Shown here: positions 14,537-22,560 of the stretch, one piece after another
How the letters are laid out: each line of letters opens with the position of its first letter
Position numbering within the stretch: the first letter of the stretch is position 1
Made by a program: the position numbers and the translations under genes
Notes under the pieces: model-generated
Database searches by the model: none
The model's input: the letters and a program-made list of their open reading frames with translations, nothing else
What the model was told of the DNA's origin: nothing
Origin: Nitrospirota bacterium
GTDB taxonomy: Bacteria; Nitrospirota; Thermodesulfovibrionia; Thermodesulfovibrionales; UBA6898
NCBI GenBank assembly: GCA_021783515.1
Contig: JAJXTV010000003.1
Location: 1 to 64,000 of the forward strand
Length of the DNA stretch: 64,000 nucleotides
Direction of reading: 5' to 3'

Positions 14537-15211
14537 ATGGTAACCGTCAAACTCTTCGCTATTTTGCAAGACCATGCGGGTGTCTCTGAGTTATCACTTG
14601 ATATGCGGGAGGGCACTGTGGCAGCCCTTCTTGAGCAGGTGATGCAGAAATGTCCGTCGCTGTCTCCTCTGCTTTCCCCGGAACGGCTGATGATCGCGGT
14701 AAATGAGGAGTTCGTCAGGAAAGACGCGCTGGTCAGGGACGGAGACGAGGTCGCGCTTATGCCGCCGTTTTCAGGCGGGTCCGGCCTCTTCGGCATCGTC
14801 CGGATTCAAGAGGAACCGTTCTCCCTTGACAGAGAGGTGGAAAGGCTAAAACAATCATCGTCTTCCATCGGTGGGATAGTAACTTTCCTCGGGACCACGA
14901 GGGATATCTCGCGGGATAAGCAGGTAGCGAAGCTCGAATTCGAGCATTATCCCGGGATGGCCGAGAAGATGCTTTCCGCGATACGGGACCGGGCAATCAT
15001 GGAATACGGAGTGATTGACGCGACGATTATCCACCGGGTGGGAACGCTGCCGGTGGGAGAGAACATTGTGCTGATTGCCGTCGCATCCGAACACCGCGAC
15101 GAGGCGTTCAGGGCCTGCCGTTTCTGTATCGATGAATTAAAGCGGATTACGCCTATCTGGAAGAAGGAATCAACACTGTACGGTGAAGTATGGGTAGAGG
15201 AACATCCGTGA
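14537..15211 (+). CDS. moaX: MoaD-MoaE fusion (MoaX-type molybdopterin synthase)
   Basis: 224 residues. Residues 1-81 are MoaD, a ubiquitin-like sulfur carrier ending in FSGG. Residues ~85-224 are MoaE, with GGIVTFLGTTRD, FEHYPGMAEKML and the catalytic Lys region PIWKKE. Because MoaD must expose its C-terminal Gly-Gly for thiocarboxylation, the fusion should be cleaved after GG, as known for mycobacterial MoaX. It follows mobB-moaA by 12 bp. Its stop overlaps a tiny ORF by GTGA. Confidence 0.93.
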   Translation: MVTVKLFAILQDHAGVSELSLDMREGTVAALLEQVMQKCPSLSPLLSPERLMIAVNEEFVRKDALVRDGDEVALMPPFSGGSGLFGIVRIQEEPFSLDREVERLKQSSSSIGGIVTFLGTTRDISRDKQVAKLEFEHYPGMAEKMLSAIRDRAIMEYGVIDATIIHRVGTLPVGENIVLIAVASEHRDEAFRACRFCIDELKRITPIWKKESTLYGEVWVEEHP

Positions 15212-15264
15212 TAATAAAAAAAAAGCCTTGCAGATATCCGGCCTGTCCCTTCGGCAAGGAATAG
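15208..15264 (+). CDS. possible 18-aa Cys-motif microprotein
   Basis: GTG at 15208 overlaps the moaX stop (GTGA) and has GAGG 7 nt upstream. The frame reads V/M-IIKKKPCRYPACPFGKE and stops at 15264. The motif CRYPxCPFGK equals the tail of the MoeA-like protein at 11942-13012. Either it is a real coupled microprotein or it is a leftover of a duplicated gene end (the DNA is 27/29 identical). It is too short to decide from sequence alone. Confidence 0.4.
   Translation: MIIKKKPCRYPACPFGKE
15229..15257 (+). repeat. 29-bp direct repeat, copy 2
   Basis: The second copy of the repeat at 12974-13002, with two mismatches. It encodes CRYPACPFGK in the 18-codon ORF. Confidence 0.8.
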
Positions 15265-15282
15265 TGTAAAATTTATTCATCT

Positions 15283-16197
15283 ATGGTGAAGCATCTTGCT
15301 TGTCTTATCACAATTACGCTATGCATTGCCGGTTGCGGAGAGAGTGAAGTATCCAAAAAGGTCAGTCTCGAAAAAAGGGCTCCGCAAGAGGAAACTATCG
15401 TGCGGCAGGCGGATGCGCGTTCCCTGAAATTCGGTTTCGATCTAAGGCTCAGTCCAAAAGAAGACACCAAGATATATCTGCCCTTCCTGCGCTATCTTGA
15501 GCAGAACACCGGAAACAGATTCTCCATCAAGTTCACGGAAAAGTATGAAAGCACTGTTGAAAATCTCGGCAAGGGAATTACACATTTTGCAGCTCTCGGA
15601 CCGGTAACCTGCGTTCTGGCAAAGAGGCAGTATGGTTCAAGCTGTCTTGTGATGGGCCTGAACGAGGACGGCAGGCCCGAGTACCGCTCGGTCATCTTTA
15701 CCAGGAGCGACAGTTCTGTGAATACGCTTAAGGATTTAAAGGGCAAGACCTTTGCATTCGGGGACAAGTATTCGACACAGGGCCATGTGATCCCCCGCAA
15801 GATGCTGGAAGACGCAGGGATTTTCATAACGGACCTTAAGGGCCATGCCTTTACCGGCTCTCATGCCTTGACTGCCCGGGCCATCCTGAACGGCGAGTAT
15901 GATGCCGGTTCGCTGCAGGACAACATGGCGAAGAGACTGGTGTCGGAAGGAAAGATCAAGATCATTGCGACATCAAAACCCTACCCGAGCAGCCTCATAT
16001 GCGCTAATAAAGATGTCCACCTGCCCATCATAGCAAGCGTCAGAACTGCGCTTCTTTCTTTTGACCCCAAAGGGAAACATTCGGGGATTCTCGTGGATTG
16101 GGACAAGACAGAGATGCCGAAAGGTTTTTCGGACTATCGCGAGGCTGATCTGAAAGAAATAGAAATTCTGGCCGCTAAATACGGTCTCATTAAATGA
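15283..16197 (+). CDS. PhnD-like substrate-binding lipoprotein (AioX/ArxX-like sensor component)
   Basis: 304 residues. A lipoprotein signal (LCIAGC, lipid-modified Cys 18) is followed by a PhnD-type periplasmic binding fold, with typical segments THFAALGPVTCVLAKR, VNTLKDLKGKTFAFGD and ARAILNGEYDAGSLQ. No ABC transporter genes are adjacent. Instead it overlaps a histidine kinase by ATGA, which is the layout of AioX-AioS-AioR and ArxXSR, where the PhnD-like protein binds arsenite and signals through the kinase. It probably senses an oxyanion or its product. The ligand is not readable; cysteines in GPVTC and SSC could serve in a thiophilic ligand site (inference). Confidence 0.85.
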   Translation: MVKHLACLITITLCIAGCGESEVSKKVSLEKRAPQEETIVRQADARSLKFGFDLRLSPKEDTKIYLPFLRYLEQNTGNRFSIKFTEKYESTVENLGKGITHFAALGPVTCVLAKRQYGSSCLVMGLNEDGRPEYRSVIFTRSDSSVNTLKDLKGKTFAFGDKYSTQGHVIPRKMLEDAGIFITDLKGHAFTGSHALTARAILNGEYDAGSLQDNMAKRLVSEGKIKIIATSKPYPSSLICANKDVHLPIIASVRTALLSFDPKGKHSGILVDWDKTEMPKGFSDYREADLKEIEILAAKYGLIK

Positions 16198-17576
16198 AGC
16201 TCTGGCTGAAGATAGTCCTGCTCAATATACTTCTCGTTCTGAGCCTTGGAGTATTGCTCGGTCTTGCAGTCCGGAGCGTTGTGATCGACTCTCTACGGCA
16301 GGAGTTGTCGAGGCAGGGCGAATCTATCGCCCGAAACCTTTCCGAAAGGATCGCGGACTCAGTGCTTTTGCAAGACATCTACAGGACGCAGGAGGCTGTT
16401 GATGATCTCCTCAGGACAGAGCGCGATGTGGAATATATCTTTATCCTTGACGACAACGGCGAGCTCTTTGCCCACACGTTTAAGAACGGCCATCCTCCGG
16501 GCATTTTGCGCTGGAACCCCCTTTATGACAGGCCGACTTCCGTTCAACTGCTCAACACTGAACGGGGCTTCGTCCGCGACATCGGCGTCAAGGTATTCGC
16601 GGGCATGAACCCTGAGGTCCATATAGGGCTGCGGGAGGAACGTATAATGCAGACGCTCGCGAGGATCAGATACATTGTTATCACCCTGACGATAGGTGTG
16701 ACGCTCACGGGCGCAGCATTCGCCTGTTTATTCAGCAGATTTATCACAAAGCCTCTCAATGCGCTTGTCGGATTCGCCGACCTTCTTTCGAAAGGCGAAT
16801 TCGGCAAGCGCCTCGATGTGAAATCAAGAGACGAGATTGGAGAGCTTTCAAACACCTTCAACCACCTCTCCCTCGAACTTGAAAGCTATAGAAAGAAGAT
16901 GGAAGACTCCTACAAGCAGATGCTCAGGACCGAGAAGTTGTCCGCACTGGGGCGTCTTTCTGCAGGACTTGCTCATGAGATAAGGAATCCTCTGACCTCT
17001 ATTAAAGTGCTCTTCAAGGCGTTCAAGGACACCCCTTCTCTTACCAGGGAGGACATGGAGGTGGTGCTTTCCGCAGCTGAGCAGATGGACGAGATCCTTT
17101 CGAGATTTCTCCGGTTTGCACGGAGCGACGAATTCAATCCCTCGGAGGTATACATCAACCTTGTGATAAAAGAGGTCGTGAATCTCACCCAGCATCAGTC
17201 GAAAAATCAGCGCGTCACCGTGGAAATGGATCTGACGAAACTGCCTCCGGTCAAGGCGGACCGGGGCCTTTTGGAACAGGCGATTATGAACCTTGTGCTG
17301 AATGCGATTGAAGCAATGCCTGAAGGCGGAACCCTGAGGGTGTCAAGCAGAAACAACAATGGTTACTACATTGTTTCCGTCTCCGACACGGGCCAGGGCA
17401 TTCCTGAGGAGATACGGGGAAGAATATTCGACCCGTTTTTCACGACAAAAGGAGACGGCACGGGCCTTGGTCTTTCGATTGTATACAATATCGTAAATAT
17501 CCACGGCGGCGATATCAGCCTTGAAAGTAATGGAGGAGGAACTACATTCACCATGAAGATCCCTGTACATGCATGA
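16194..17576 (+). CDS. membrane sensor histidine kinase
   Basis: 460 residues. TM1 is at ~6-27, a periplasmic domain of about 130 residues follows, then TM2 at ~160-182, HAMP (FITKPLNALVGFADLLSKG region), HisKA with phosphorylated H261 in LAHEIRNPLTS, and HATPase_c with NLVLNAIEAMPEGG, DTGQGIPEE and GTGLGLSIVYNI. It belongs to the NtrB/AtoS-like group that pairs with sigma-54 activators. ATGA overlaps at both ends couple it to the PhnD-like sensor and the response regulator, so the three form one signalling unit. Confidence 0.93.
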   Translation: MKLWLKIVLLNILLVLSLGVLLGLAVRSVVIDSLRQELSRQGESIARNLSERIADSVLLQDIYRTQEAVDDLLRTERDVEYIFILDDNGELFAHTFKNGHPPGILRWNPLYDRPTSVQLLNTERGFVRDIGVKVFAGMNPEVHIGLREERIMQTLARIRYIVITLTIGVTLTGAAFACLFSRFITKPLNALVGFADLLSKGEFGKRLDVKSRDEIGELSNTFNHLSLELESYRKKMEDSYKQMLRTEKLSALGRLSAGLAHEIRNPLTSIKVLFKAFKDTPSLTREDMEVVLSAAEQMDEILSRFLRFARSDEFNPSEVYINLVIKEVVNLTQHQSKNQRVTVEMDLTKLPPVKADRGLLEQAIMNLVLNAIEAMPEGGTLRVSSRNNNGYYIVSVSDTGQGIPEEIRGRIFDPFFTTKGDGTGLGLSIVYNIVNIHGGDISLESNGGGTTFTMKIPVHA

Positions 17577-18958
17577 GCACCATACTCGTCGTAGATGACC
17601 AGAAGACAGTCTGCTATTCGCTTCAGCGGCTGCTTCAGGCTGAGGGCTATGATGTTGTAACCGAGACCAACGGAGAAAAAGCCCTGGCGCTTATCGCCGG
17701 AGCAGCGCCCGATCTCGTTATTATGGATGTCAGAATGCCGGAGATTGACGGCTTGGAGGCATTGGGCAGGATCAAGGAGGCCCATCCGGAAGTGCAGGTG
17801 ATCATGATGACCGCCTTCAGCACGACCGAAAAGGCGATACAGGCCATGAAGCTCGGCGCCTATGATTATCTTCTCAAACCCTTCGACAACGACGAACTGA
17901 TTGTAAGGGTCAGGGGCGCCATCAAGGCGAAAGAATTGGTGAAAGAAGTGGTCACCTTTGATCAAACAGAGGATTTCACAAAAGGGGAGACGATTATAGG
18001 CAAAAGCCCCGTGATGCTCGATATCTATAAACAGATCGGGAGGGTAGCTCCTACGGATGCCACTGTTTTTATCAGGGGGGAAAGCGGCACAGGCAAGGAA
18101 CTGGTTGCGCGGGCCGTCTACCATTACAGCAAACGGGCCAACAGGCCTTTCCTCGCCATTAATTGCGCGGCCATTCCCGAGCAGCTTTTGGAGAGCGAGC
18201 TTTTCGGACATGAGCGGGGAGCGTTCACCGGCGCTGAATTCAGACGCATCGGAAAATGCGAGCAGTGCGATGGCGGCACGCTCTTTCTCGATGAGATCGG
18301 CGATATGACCCTGTCCCTTCAGGCGAAAGTCTTACGCTTTATCCAGGACGGCACGTTCCAGCGGATCGGCGGAAACGAAACGATAAAGGCTGATGTGAGG
18401 CTTATCGCCGCGACGAACAAAGATATTGAAAGTATGGTGGAGAAAGGAACATTCAGGGAAGATCTTTTCTATCGAATTAACGTAGTAACGATAGCTCTTC
18501 CGCCCTTGCGGGAAAGGAGAGGGGACATCGACGATCTTGTGCAGTATTTCATCGGAAAATTCAACAGAAAGTTTGGAAAGAAGATCAAGGGAATTACCTC
18601 AGATGTATTTGATCACTTCAAAAGCTCTGCGTGGCCCGGCAATGTCAGAGAACTCGAAAACTCTATCCAGAAGGCGATGGTCTTCTGCAATAATGATTAT
18701 CTCTCTCTTGCATGCTGTGATTCTCTAAAACCGGAAAAAAAAAGCTGTGCCACCCTTGAAGATGCGATCACTCATCTTATTGATTCTGCCTTCAAAGAAG
18801 GATGTCAGGAAAAATTCCAGGACATTATTGCAGCAATAGAGAAAAATATGGTCAGAAAGGCGCTGGAGCTGACGAAAGGCAATCAGGTCCAGGCCGCGAA
18901 ACTGCTCGGCATATCGAGAAATACATTGAGGAAGAAGCTGGAAGAAGATTTTCGTTAG
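17573..18958 (+). CDS. NtrC-family sigma-54-dependent response regulator
   Basis: 461 residues: a receiver domain with phosphoacceptor D52 (LVIMDVRMPE), an AAA+ domain with Walker A GESGTGKE (169-176), the sigma-54 contact loop GAFTGA (216-221), LFLDEIGD Walker B and an R-finger region, then a Fis-type HTH ending QAAKLLGISRNTLRKKL. It activates RpoN promoters when phosphorylated by the upstream kinase. The best visible target is the -24/-12 promoter at 5207-5223, 12 kb upstream, driving the molybdoenzyme genes. Confidence 0.95.
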   Translation: MSTILVVDDQKTVCYSLQRLLQAEGYDVVTETNGEKALALIAGAAPDLVIMDVRMPEIDGLEALGRIKEAHPEVQVIMMTAFSTTEKAIQAMKLGAYDYLLKPFDNDELIVRVRGAIKAKELVKEVVTFDQTEDFTKGETIIGKSPVMLDIYKQIGRVAPTDATVFIRGESGTGKELVARAVYHYSKRANRPFLAINCAAIPEQLLESELFGHERGAFTGAEFRRIGKCEQCDGGTLFLDEIGDMTLSLQAKVLRFIQDGTFQRIGGNETIKADVRLIAATNKDIESMVEKGTFREDLFYRINVVTIALPPLRERRGDIDDLVQYFIGKFNRKFGKKIKGITSDVFDHFKSSAWPGNVRELENSIQKAMVFCNNDYLSLACCDSLKPEKKSCATLEDAITHLIDSAFKEGCQEKFQDIIAAIEKNMVRKALELTKGNQVQAAKLLGISRNTLRKKLEEDFR

Positions 18959-19005
18959 CTGACGCAATCGATGATCGACCCATTGAGGGCCGTTGGGAGG
19001 TATTC

Positions 19006-19899
19006 ATGCGGCACTTGGAGAGGGTTTCCGGCAAGGCGATGAAAATCATTGCCGCCGCCCTTGTGATGCTTCTGGCCGGCGTCGGATACGCTGCATACAA
19101 GCTTAATGCCTGTTTTTCAGACAGGCCAGCCGCCTGTGCCCGCTGCCACGATGAAGAGAAGAGGGCATGGTCGCAAAGCGCGCATCGCGCTGTCCCGTGC
19201 GGCGAGTGTCATCAATTTTCTATCGCGGAGCGAGTCGGCCACTCTTTCGGACGGAAAACGGCCTCCGTGGGAGACACCTGGCAACACTGCGCAACGTGCC
19301 ACTGGGAGAAGAACGGCGCCTATGCCGCCGCTCCCATCGTGAAGCTCTCCGGCTTTCACGCAAAGCACGTGACCGCGGAACGGATAGCGTGCGTCAGATG
19401 TCACGGTTCCGTCATCCATCGGTTCCTTCCCGAAGAGAGGTTCTGCACCAAGTGTCATGAAGGCCGGGTGGTTCACGGAACGGGCATGGAAAAGCTCGCC
19501 TGCATCAACTGCCATTCCGACCGGACCGCCCATCTCACGCCCGACCGGGAAAAGTGCCTTTATTGCCACGGCGAGGAATCGGTGAGAAAGAAGCTGATCG
19601 CGGAGGGCAGCCTGGACGTGAAATACTTCCGACCATCTCCGGAGGTCGTCAGGAAAGCGATAAAGATAAAGACGGCCGCTGACGCCCCGATGCAGTTTCC
19701 CTGTTATGTCTGCCATAAGCCGCACGCAAAAATACGGTCCGGCTACGGAACTTGTTTGAGCTGTCACAAAGACCGGCCGCAGGCGGGCGCCCATGCGTTG
19801 CACATGACAAAGGCGGGGATGAATTGCATCACTTGCCATAAACCGCACCTTTGGAAAGTAACAAAAGCGCAGGGGCATGGACTGCGCAGCGCGCCATAA
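19006..19899 (+). CDS. membrane-anchored decahaem c-type cytochrome
   Basis: 297 residues from the ATG at 19006 (RBS GGGAGG). An N-terminal hydrophobic anchor (~12-34) precedes ten CXXCH motifs: CARCH, CGECH, CATCH, CVRCH, CTKCH, CINCH, CLYCH, CYVCH, CLSCH and CITCH. Should carry ten c-type haems on the periplasmic face, in the manner of NapC/NrfH-like or larger tetrahaem-derived quinol-linked cytochromes. Since the molybdoenzyme operon lacks a membrane subunit, this protein is the most likely link between it and the quinone pool or a cytochrome network (inference). It lies 47 bp after the response regulator gene. Confidence 0.9.
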   Translation: MRHLERVSGKAMKIIAAALVMLLAGVGYAAYKLNACFSDRPAACARCHDEEKRAWSQSAHRAVPCGECHQFSIAERVGHSFGRKTASVGDTWQHCATCHWEKNGAYAAAPIVKLSGFHAKHVTAERIACVRCHGSVIHRFLPEERFCTKCHEGRVVHGTGMEKLACINCHSDRTAHLTPDREKCLYCHGEESVRKKLIAEGSLDVKYFRPSPEVVRKAIKIKTAADAPMQFPCYVCHKPHAKIRSGYGTCLSCHKDRPQAGAHALHMTKAGMNCITCHKPHLWKVTKAQGHGLRSAP

Positions 19900-19952
19900 G
19901 TCTGAAGGATCTGAAAAGTTCATGCAGTGATTGTAGCGAAGGCTGACAGGGA

Positions 19953-19985
19953 TTGACTTAACTGATATTACATTATATAGTGTAA
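19953..19985 (+). promoter_or_regulatory. promoter with ArsR/SmtB-type operator
   Basis: TTGACT (19953-19958), a 17-bp spacer and TATAGT (19976-19981) form a good sigma-70 promoter. The near-perfect palindrome TTACATTATATAGTGTAA (19968-19985) covers the -10 box. It stands 25 bp before an ArsR/SmtB gene, so autoregulation by metal is very likely. Confidence 0.7.
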
Positions 19986-20010
19986 TAGTGTATTATCAGC
20001 GGAAACCTCA

Positions 20011-20421
20011 ATGGCCCTGAAAAAACAAATTAAACTACCTGCTTGCCCGCCCAAGCCTGCTTTGGAGGACCGGAGACAAATCAATTCCGCGGAGGCCGTA
20101 GATCTCATGGGTCTGTTCAAGGTCCTGGCGAACGACACCCGGCTGCGCTTGCTTCACGCCCTGGCCCGCTCCGGTGAGTTGTGCGTGACGGACCTGGCAA
20201 CCACTATGGGAATGAAACCGCAGGCTGTCTCCAATCAATTGCAACGCCTTGCGGATCGGGACATCATCCGGGCCACGCGGCACGGGAACAACATCCAGTA
20301 CCGCATAATAGACCCGTGCGTGCTGAGCCTCCTCGAATTCGGGTTATGCCTCATCGAGGAAGCCGGACAGCGGTCCCCGGTTTGGCCAGCGAAATCGCTA
20401 TCGGCACGTGAAGAGAACTAA
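20011..20421 (+). CDS. ArsR/SmtB-family metal-responsive repressor
   Basis: 136 residues. The winged helix has ALARSGELCVTDLATTMGMK (quoted ELCVTDLA), QAVSNQLQRLADRDII and the wing RHGNNIQYRI. Only one Cys lies in the alpha-3 site; a second is near the N-terminus (LPACPP) and more are in the alpha-5 region (DPC, GLC), a pattern nearer to CadC/CmtR-type Cd/Pb/Zn sensors than to ArsR. It controls its own promoter through the palindrome at 19968-19985 and is co-directional with a tiny Cys protein and a P1B-ATPase. Confidence 0.88.
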   Translation: MALKKQIKLPACPPKPALEDRRQINSAEAVDLMGLFKVLANDTRLRLLHALARSGELCVTDLATTMGMKPQAVSNQLQRLADRDIIRATRHGNNIQYRIIDPCVLSLLEFGLCLIEEAGQRSPVWPAKSLSAREEN

Positions 20422-20449
20422 ACCCCCAAACACCAAGGAGGATCAATTA

Positions 20450-20623
20450 ATGGAAAAGAAGACCGAAGTGAAATCAGGCAAGAAAGGCCTTTGGGCCATA
20501 CTCAAGGAGTCCATGAACAAGGCCAGCAGTGGTTGCGGCCCGGAATGCGGCTGCCATATCGAAAAGCAGGACAAGGAGACCCCGCAGACGGACAAATCAG
20601 AAGAGAGAGAGAGAGATGCATAG
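20450..20623 (+). CDS. small Cys-cluster protein (57 aa)
   Basis: The start at ATG 20450 has RBS AAGGAGG. It is a highly charged protein with one metal-ligand-like cluster, SSGCGPECGCH, in the middle. It lies between a metal-responsive repressor and a heavy-metal P-type ATPase, so it may be a metallochaperone or buffer for the pump (inference). The ATPase lacks its own N-terminal metal-binding domain, which this peptide might replace. Its stop overlaps the ATPase start. Confidence 0.7.
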   Translation: MEKKTEVKSGKKGLWAILKESMNKASSGCGPECGCHIEKQDKETPQTDKSEERERDA

Positions 20624-22560
20624 TGAACAGGTATGATCCGCGAAATTGGCAGCAGGTACTGATCTTTGCGCTTGCTCCGGCAATAGTGGGAGTATTGACG
20701 CTGGCCGCCTGGCTCCTGGGCCGCTCGCAGGTCGGACCAGGATACGTGCATGCTGGTCTTGCTCTGGCTGCCACGTTCTTCGGCGGATGGCAGCGTTTCC
20801 TCGCCGGATTCAGGGATGTCGCACGGGCCAAAATCACCGTCAACGTCTTCGTGACCCTGGCGATTTTTGTCACAATAGCGGTCGGCGAGTTTGTACCTGC
20901 AGCGGTGATCATTTTTATCATGGCCGTCGTCGGCGCCCTGGAATCCTATACGCTCGACAGGACCCGCAGGAGCATCCGCAATCTGCTTGACCTTACGCCG
21001 CCCATGGCGAACGTGCGAAACGGCGACGCGGAGGTCGCTGTTCCCGTGGCCGAGCTCAAGTCCGGAGATGTCGTGATTGTACGGCCGGGTGAGCGCATTC
21101 CAGTGGATGGTGTGGTCGCCGAGGGCGCCGCGACCGTCAACCAGGCCCCCATCACCGGCGAATCCATGCCGGTGGAGAAGTTCAAGGGCCACGAGGTGTT
21201 CGCAGGCACTCTTAATGAGACCGGCCGCCTTGAGATACGCACAACCAAGATCGGCGCTGACACCACGCTTGCCAAGATCGTTCACCTGGTTGAGGAGGCG
21301 CAAGAATCCAAAGCTCCCATCCAGGGGATCGCCGACCGTTTTACCGTCTGGTTCCTTCCTACCGTCCTCGTCCTGGCGGTTATCGGGTATCTGATTTCGG
21401 GCAATGTCAAGGTGGCTGTCGCTGTTCTGCTGGTGGCATGTCCATGCGCCTTTGCCATCGCCACGCCCTCGGCTGTGGCGGCAGGCATCGCCAACATGGC
21501 CCGCCGGGCCGTACTCATCAAGGGCGGCATCTTCTTCGAAATCGCAGGCAAGATAGATTCCCTGGTCGTTGACAAGACCGGCACGCTCACGCTCGGTCGC
21601 CCAAAGGTCATGGAAGTCGTCGGCAGCGACGGCGTTCCGGAAAACGAGGTGCTTCGTCTGGCCGCGGTCGCTGAGAAATACTCGGAGCATCCTTTAGCAA
21701 GAGCGGTGAGCGCCCTCTCTAGGGAACGAGCCCTTGAGGTGCCGGACCCCGATGAATTCAAAATCGAGGCGGGCATGGGGGTCGAGGCCATCCTCGGTGG
21801 GCAGAGGGTTCTGGTGGGGCGGGATGTTTTTCTGCGGGACCGTGGAGTGACTATTTCCCCTCGAATGGAGCAAACGCTTGCGGCCCAGGCCGAACTCGGG
21901 AGGACGGCGATCATAGTCGCACGTGATCACCATGTCGTAGGGCTTTTGGCCATAGCGGACGAGGTGAGACCCGAGACCATCGACGCAATCGGCGCACTGA
22001 AGGCGCTTGGTGTGGGCCGTATCACCATGTTGACAGGCGACAACCCCAGAGTTGCCCAAGCCGTGGCGTCCCAGATCGGCATGGATGAGTTCCGGGCCGA
22101 ACTCATGCCCCAGGACAAACAGTCGGTCGTCAAGGAGTTGAAGAATGACGGGAAAATAGTCGCCATGGTCGGTGACGGCATCAATGACGCGCCTGCCCTG
22201 GCTCTGGCCGATGTGGGCATCGTGATGGGAGCGGCGGGAACAGACGTCGCCATCGAAGCGGCGGACGTGACGCTGATGGACGACGACCTTTCGCGGCTGG
22301 TCGAATTCGTGCAGATGTCCCGGAAGGTGCTGAGGCGCATCAAGCTCAATATCTTCTTTTCCATCATTTACAATGTCGTCGGCCTGACCCTGGCCATGCT
22401 CGGCCACCTGACACCGGTTGTGGCTGTCATCTTTCAGGAAGCCGGCTGCATTACAGTCGTCCTCAGCTCCACTTTGCTCCTGTGGGCAGAGGTTCCCGGC
22501 CCGAAGTTCCGGCCGGGTTCCGCCTCAGCATCAGGACACCGCGCGGAGGTTGCGGCATAG
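20623..22560 (+). CDS. P1B-type heavy-metal-exporting ATPase
   Basis: 645 residues from GTG 20623, which overlaps the previous stop (TAGTG). Motifs in order: PITGESMP actuator, ACPCAFAIATP metal-binding CPC in the membrane, phosphorylated Asp in DKTGTLTLGRP, SEHPLARA of the nucleotide-binding domain, and VGDGINDAPALA. There is no N-terminal MXCXXC domain. The last membrane pair reads IIYNVVG and QEAGCITVVLSST, not the usual Cu (YN...MSSST) or Zn/Cd (DKGT-like) set, so the metal is uncertain. Regulation by the ArsR/SmtB protein suggests Zn/Cd/Pb or a similar soft cation. Confidence 0.92.
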   Translation: MNRYDPRNWQQVLIFALAPAIVGVLTLAAWLLGRSQVGPGYVHAGLALAATFFGGWQRFLAGFRDVARAKITVNVFVTLAIFVTIAVGEFVPAAVIIFIMAVVGALESYTLDRTRRSIRNLLDLTPPMANVRNGDAEVAVPVAELKSGDVVIVRPGERIPVDGVVAEGAATVNQAPITGESMPVEKFKGHEVFAGTLNETGRLEIRTTKIGADTTLAKIVHLVEEAQESKAPIQGIADRFTVWFLPTVLVLAVIGYLISGNVKVAVAVLLVACPCAFAIATPSAVAAGIANMARRAVLIKGGIFFEIAGKIDSLVVDKTGTLTLGRPKVMEVVGSDGVPENEVLRLAAVAEKYSEHPLARAVSALSRERALEVPDPDEFKIEAGMGVEAILGGQRVLVGRDVFLRDRGVTISPRMEQTLAAQAELGRTAIIVARDHHVVGLLAIADEVRPETIDAIGALKALGVGRITMLTGDNPRVAQAVASQIGMDEFRAELMPQDKQSVVKELKNDGKIVAMVGDGINDAPALALADVGIVMGAAGTDVAIEAADVTLMDDDLSRLVEFVQMSRKVLRRIKLNIFFSIIYNVVGLTLAMLGHLTPVVAVIFQEAGCITVVLSSTLLLWAEVPGPKFRPGSASASGHRAEVAA

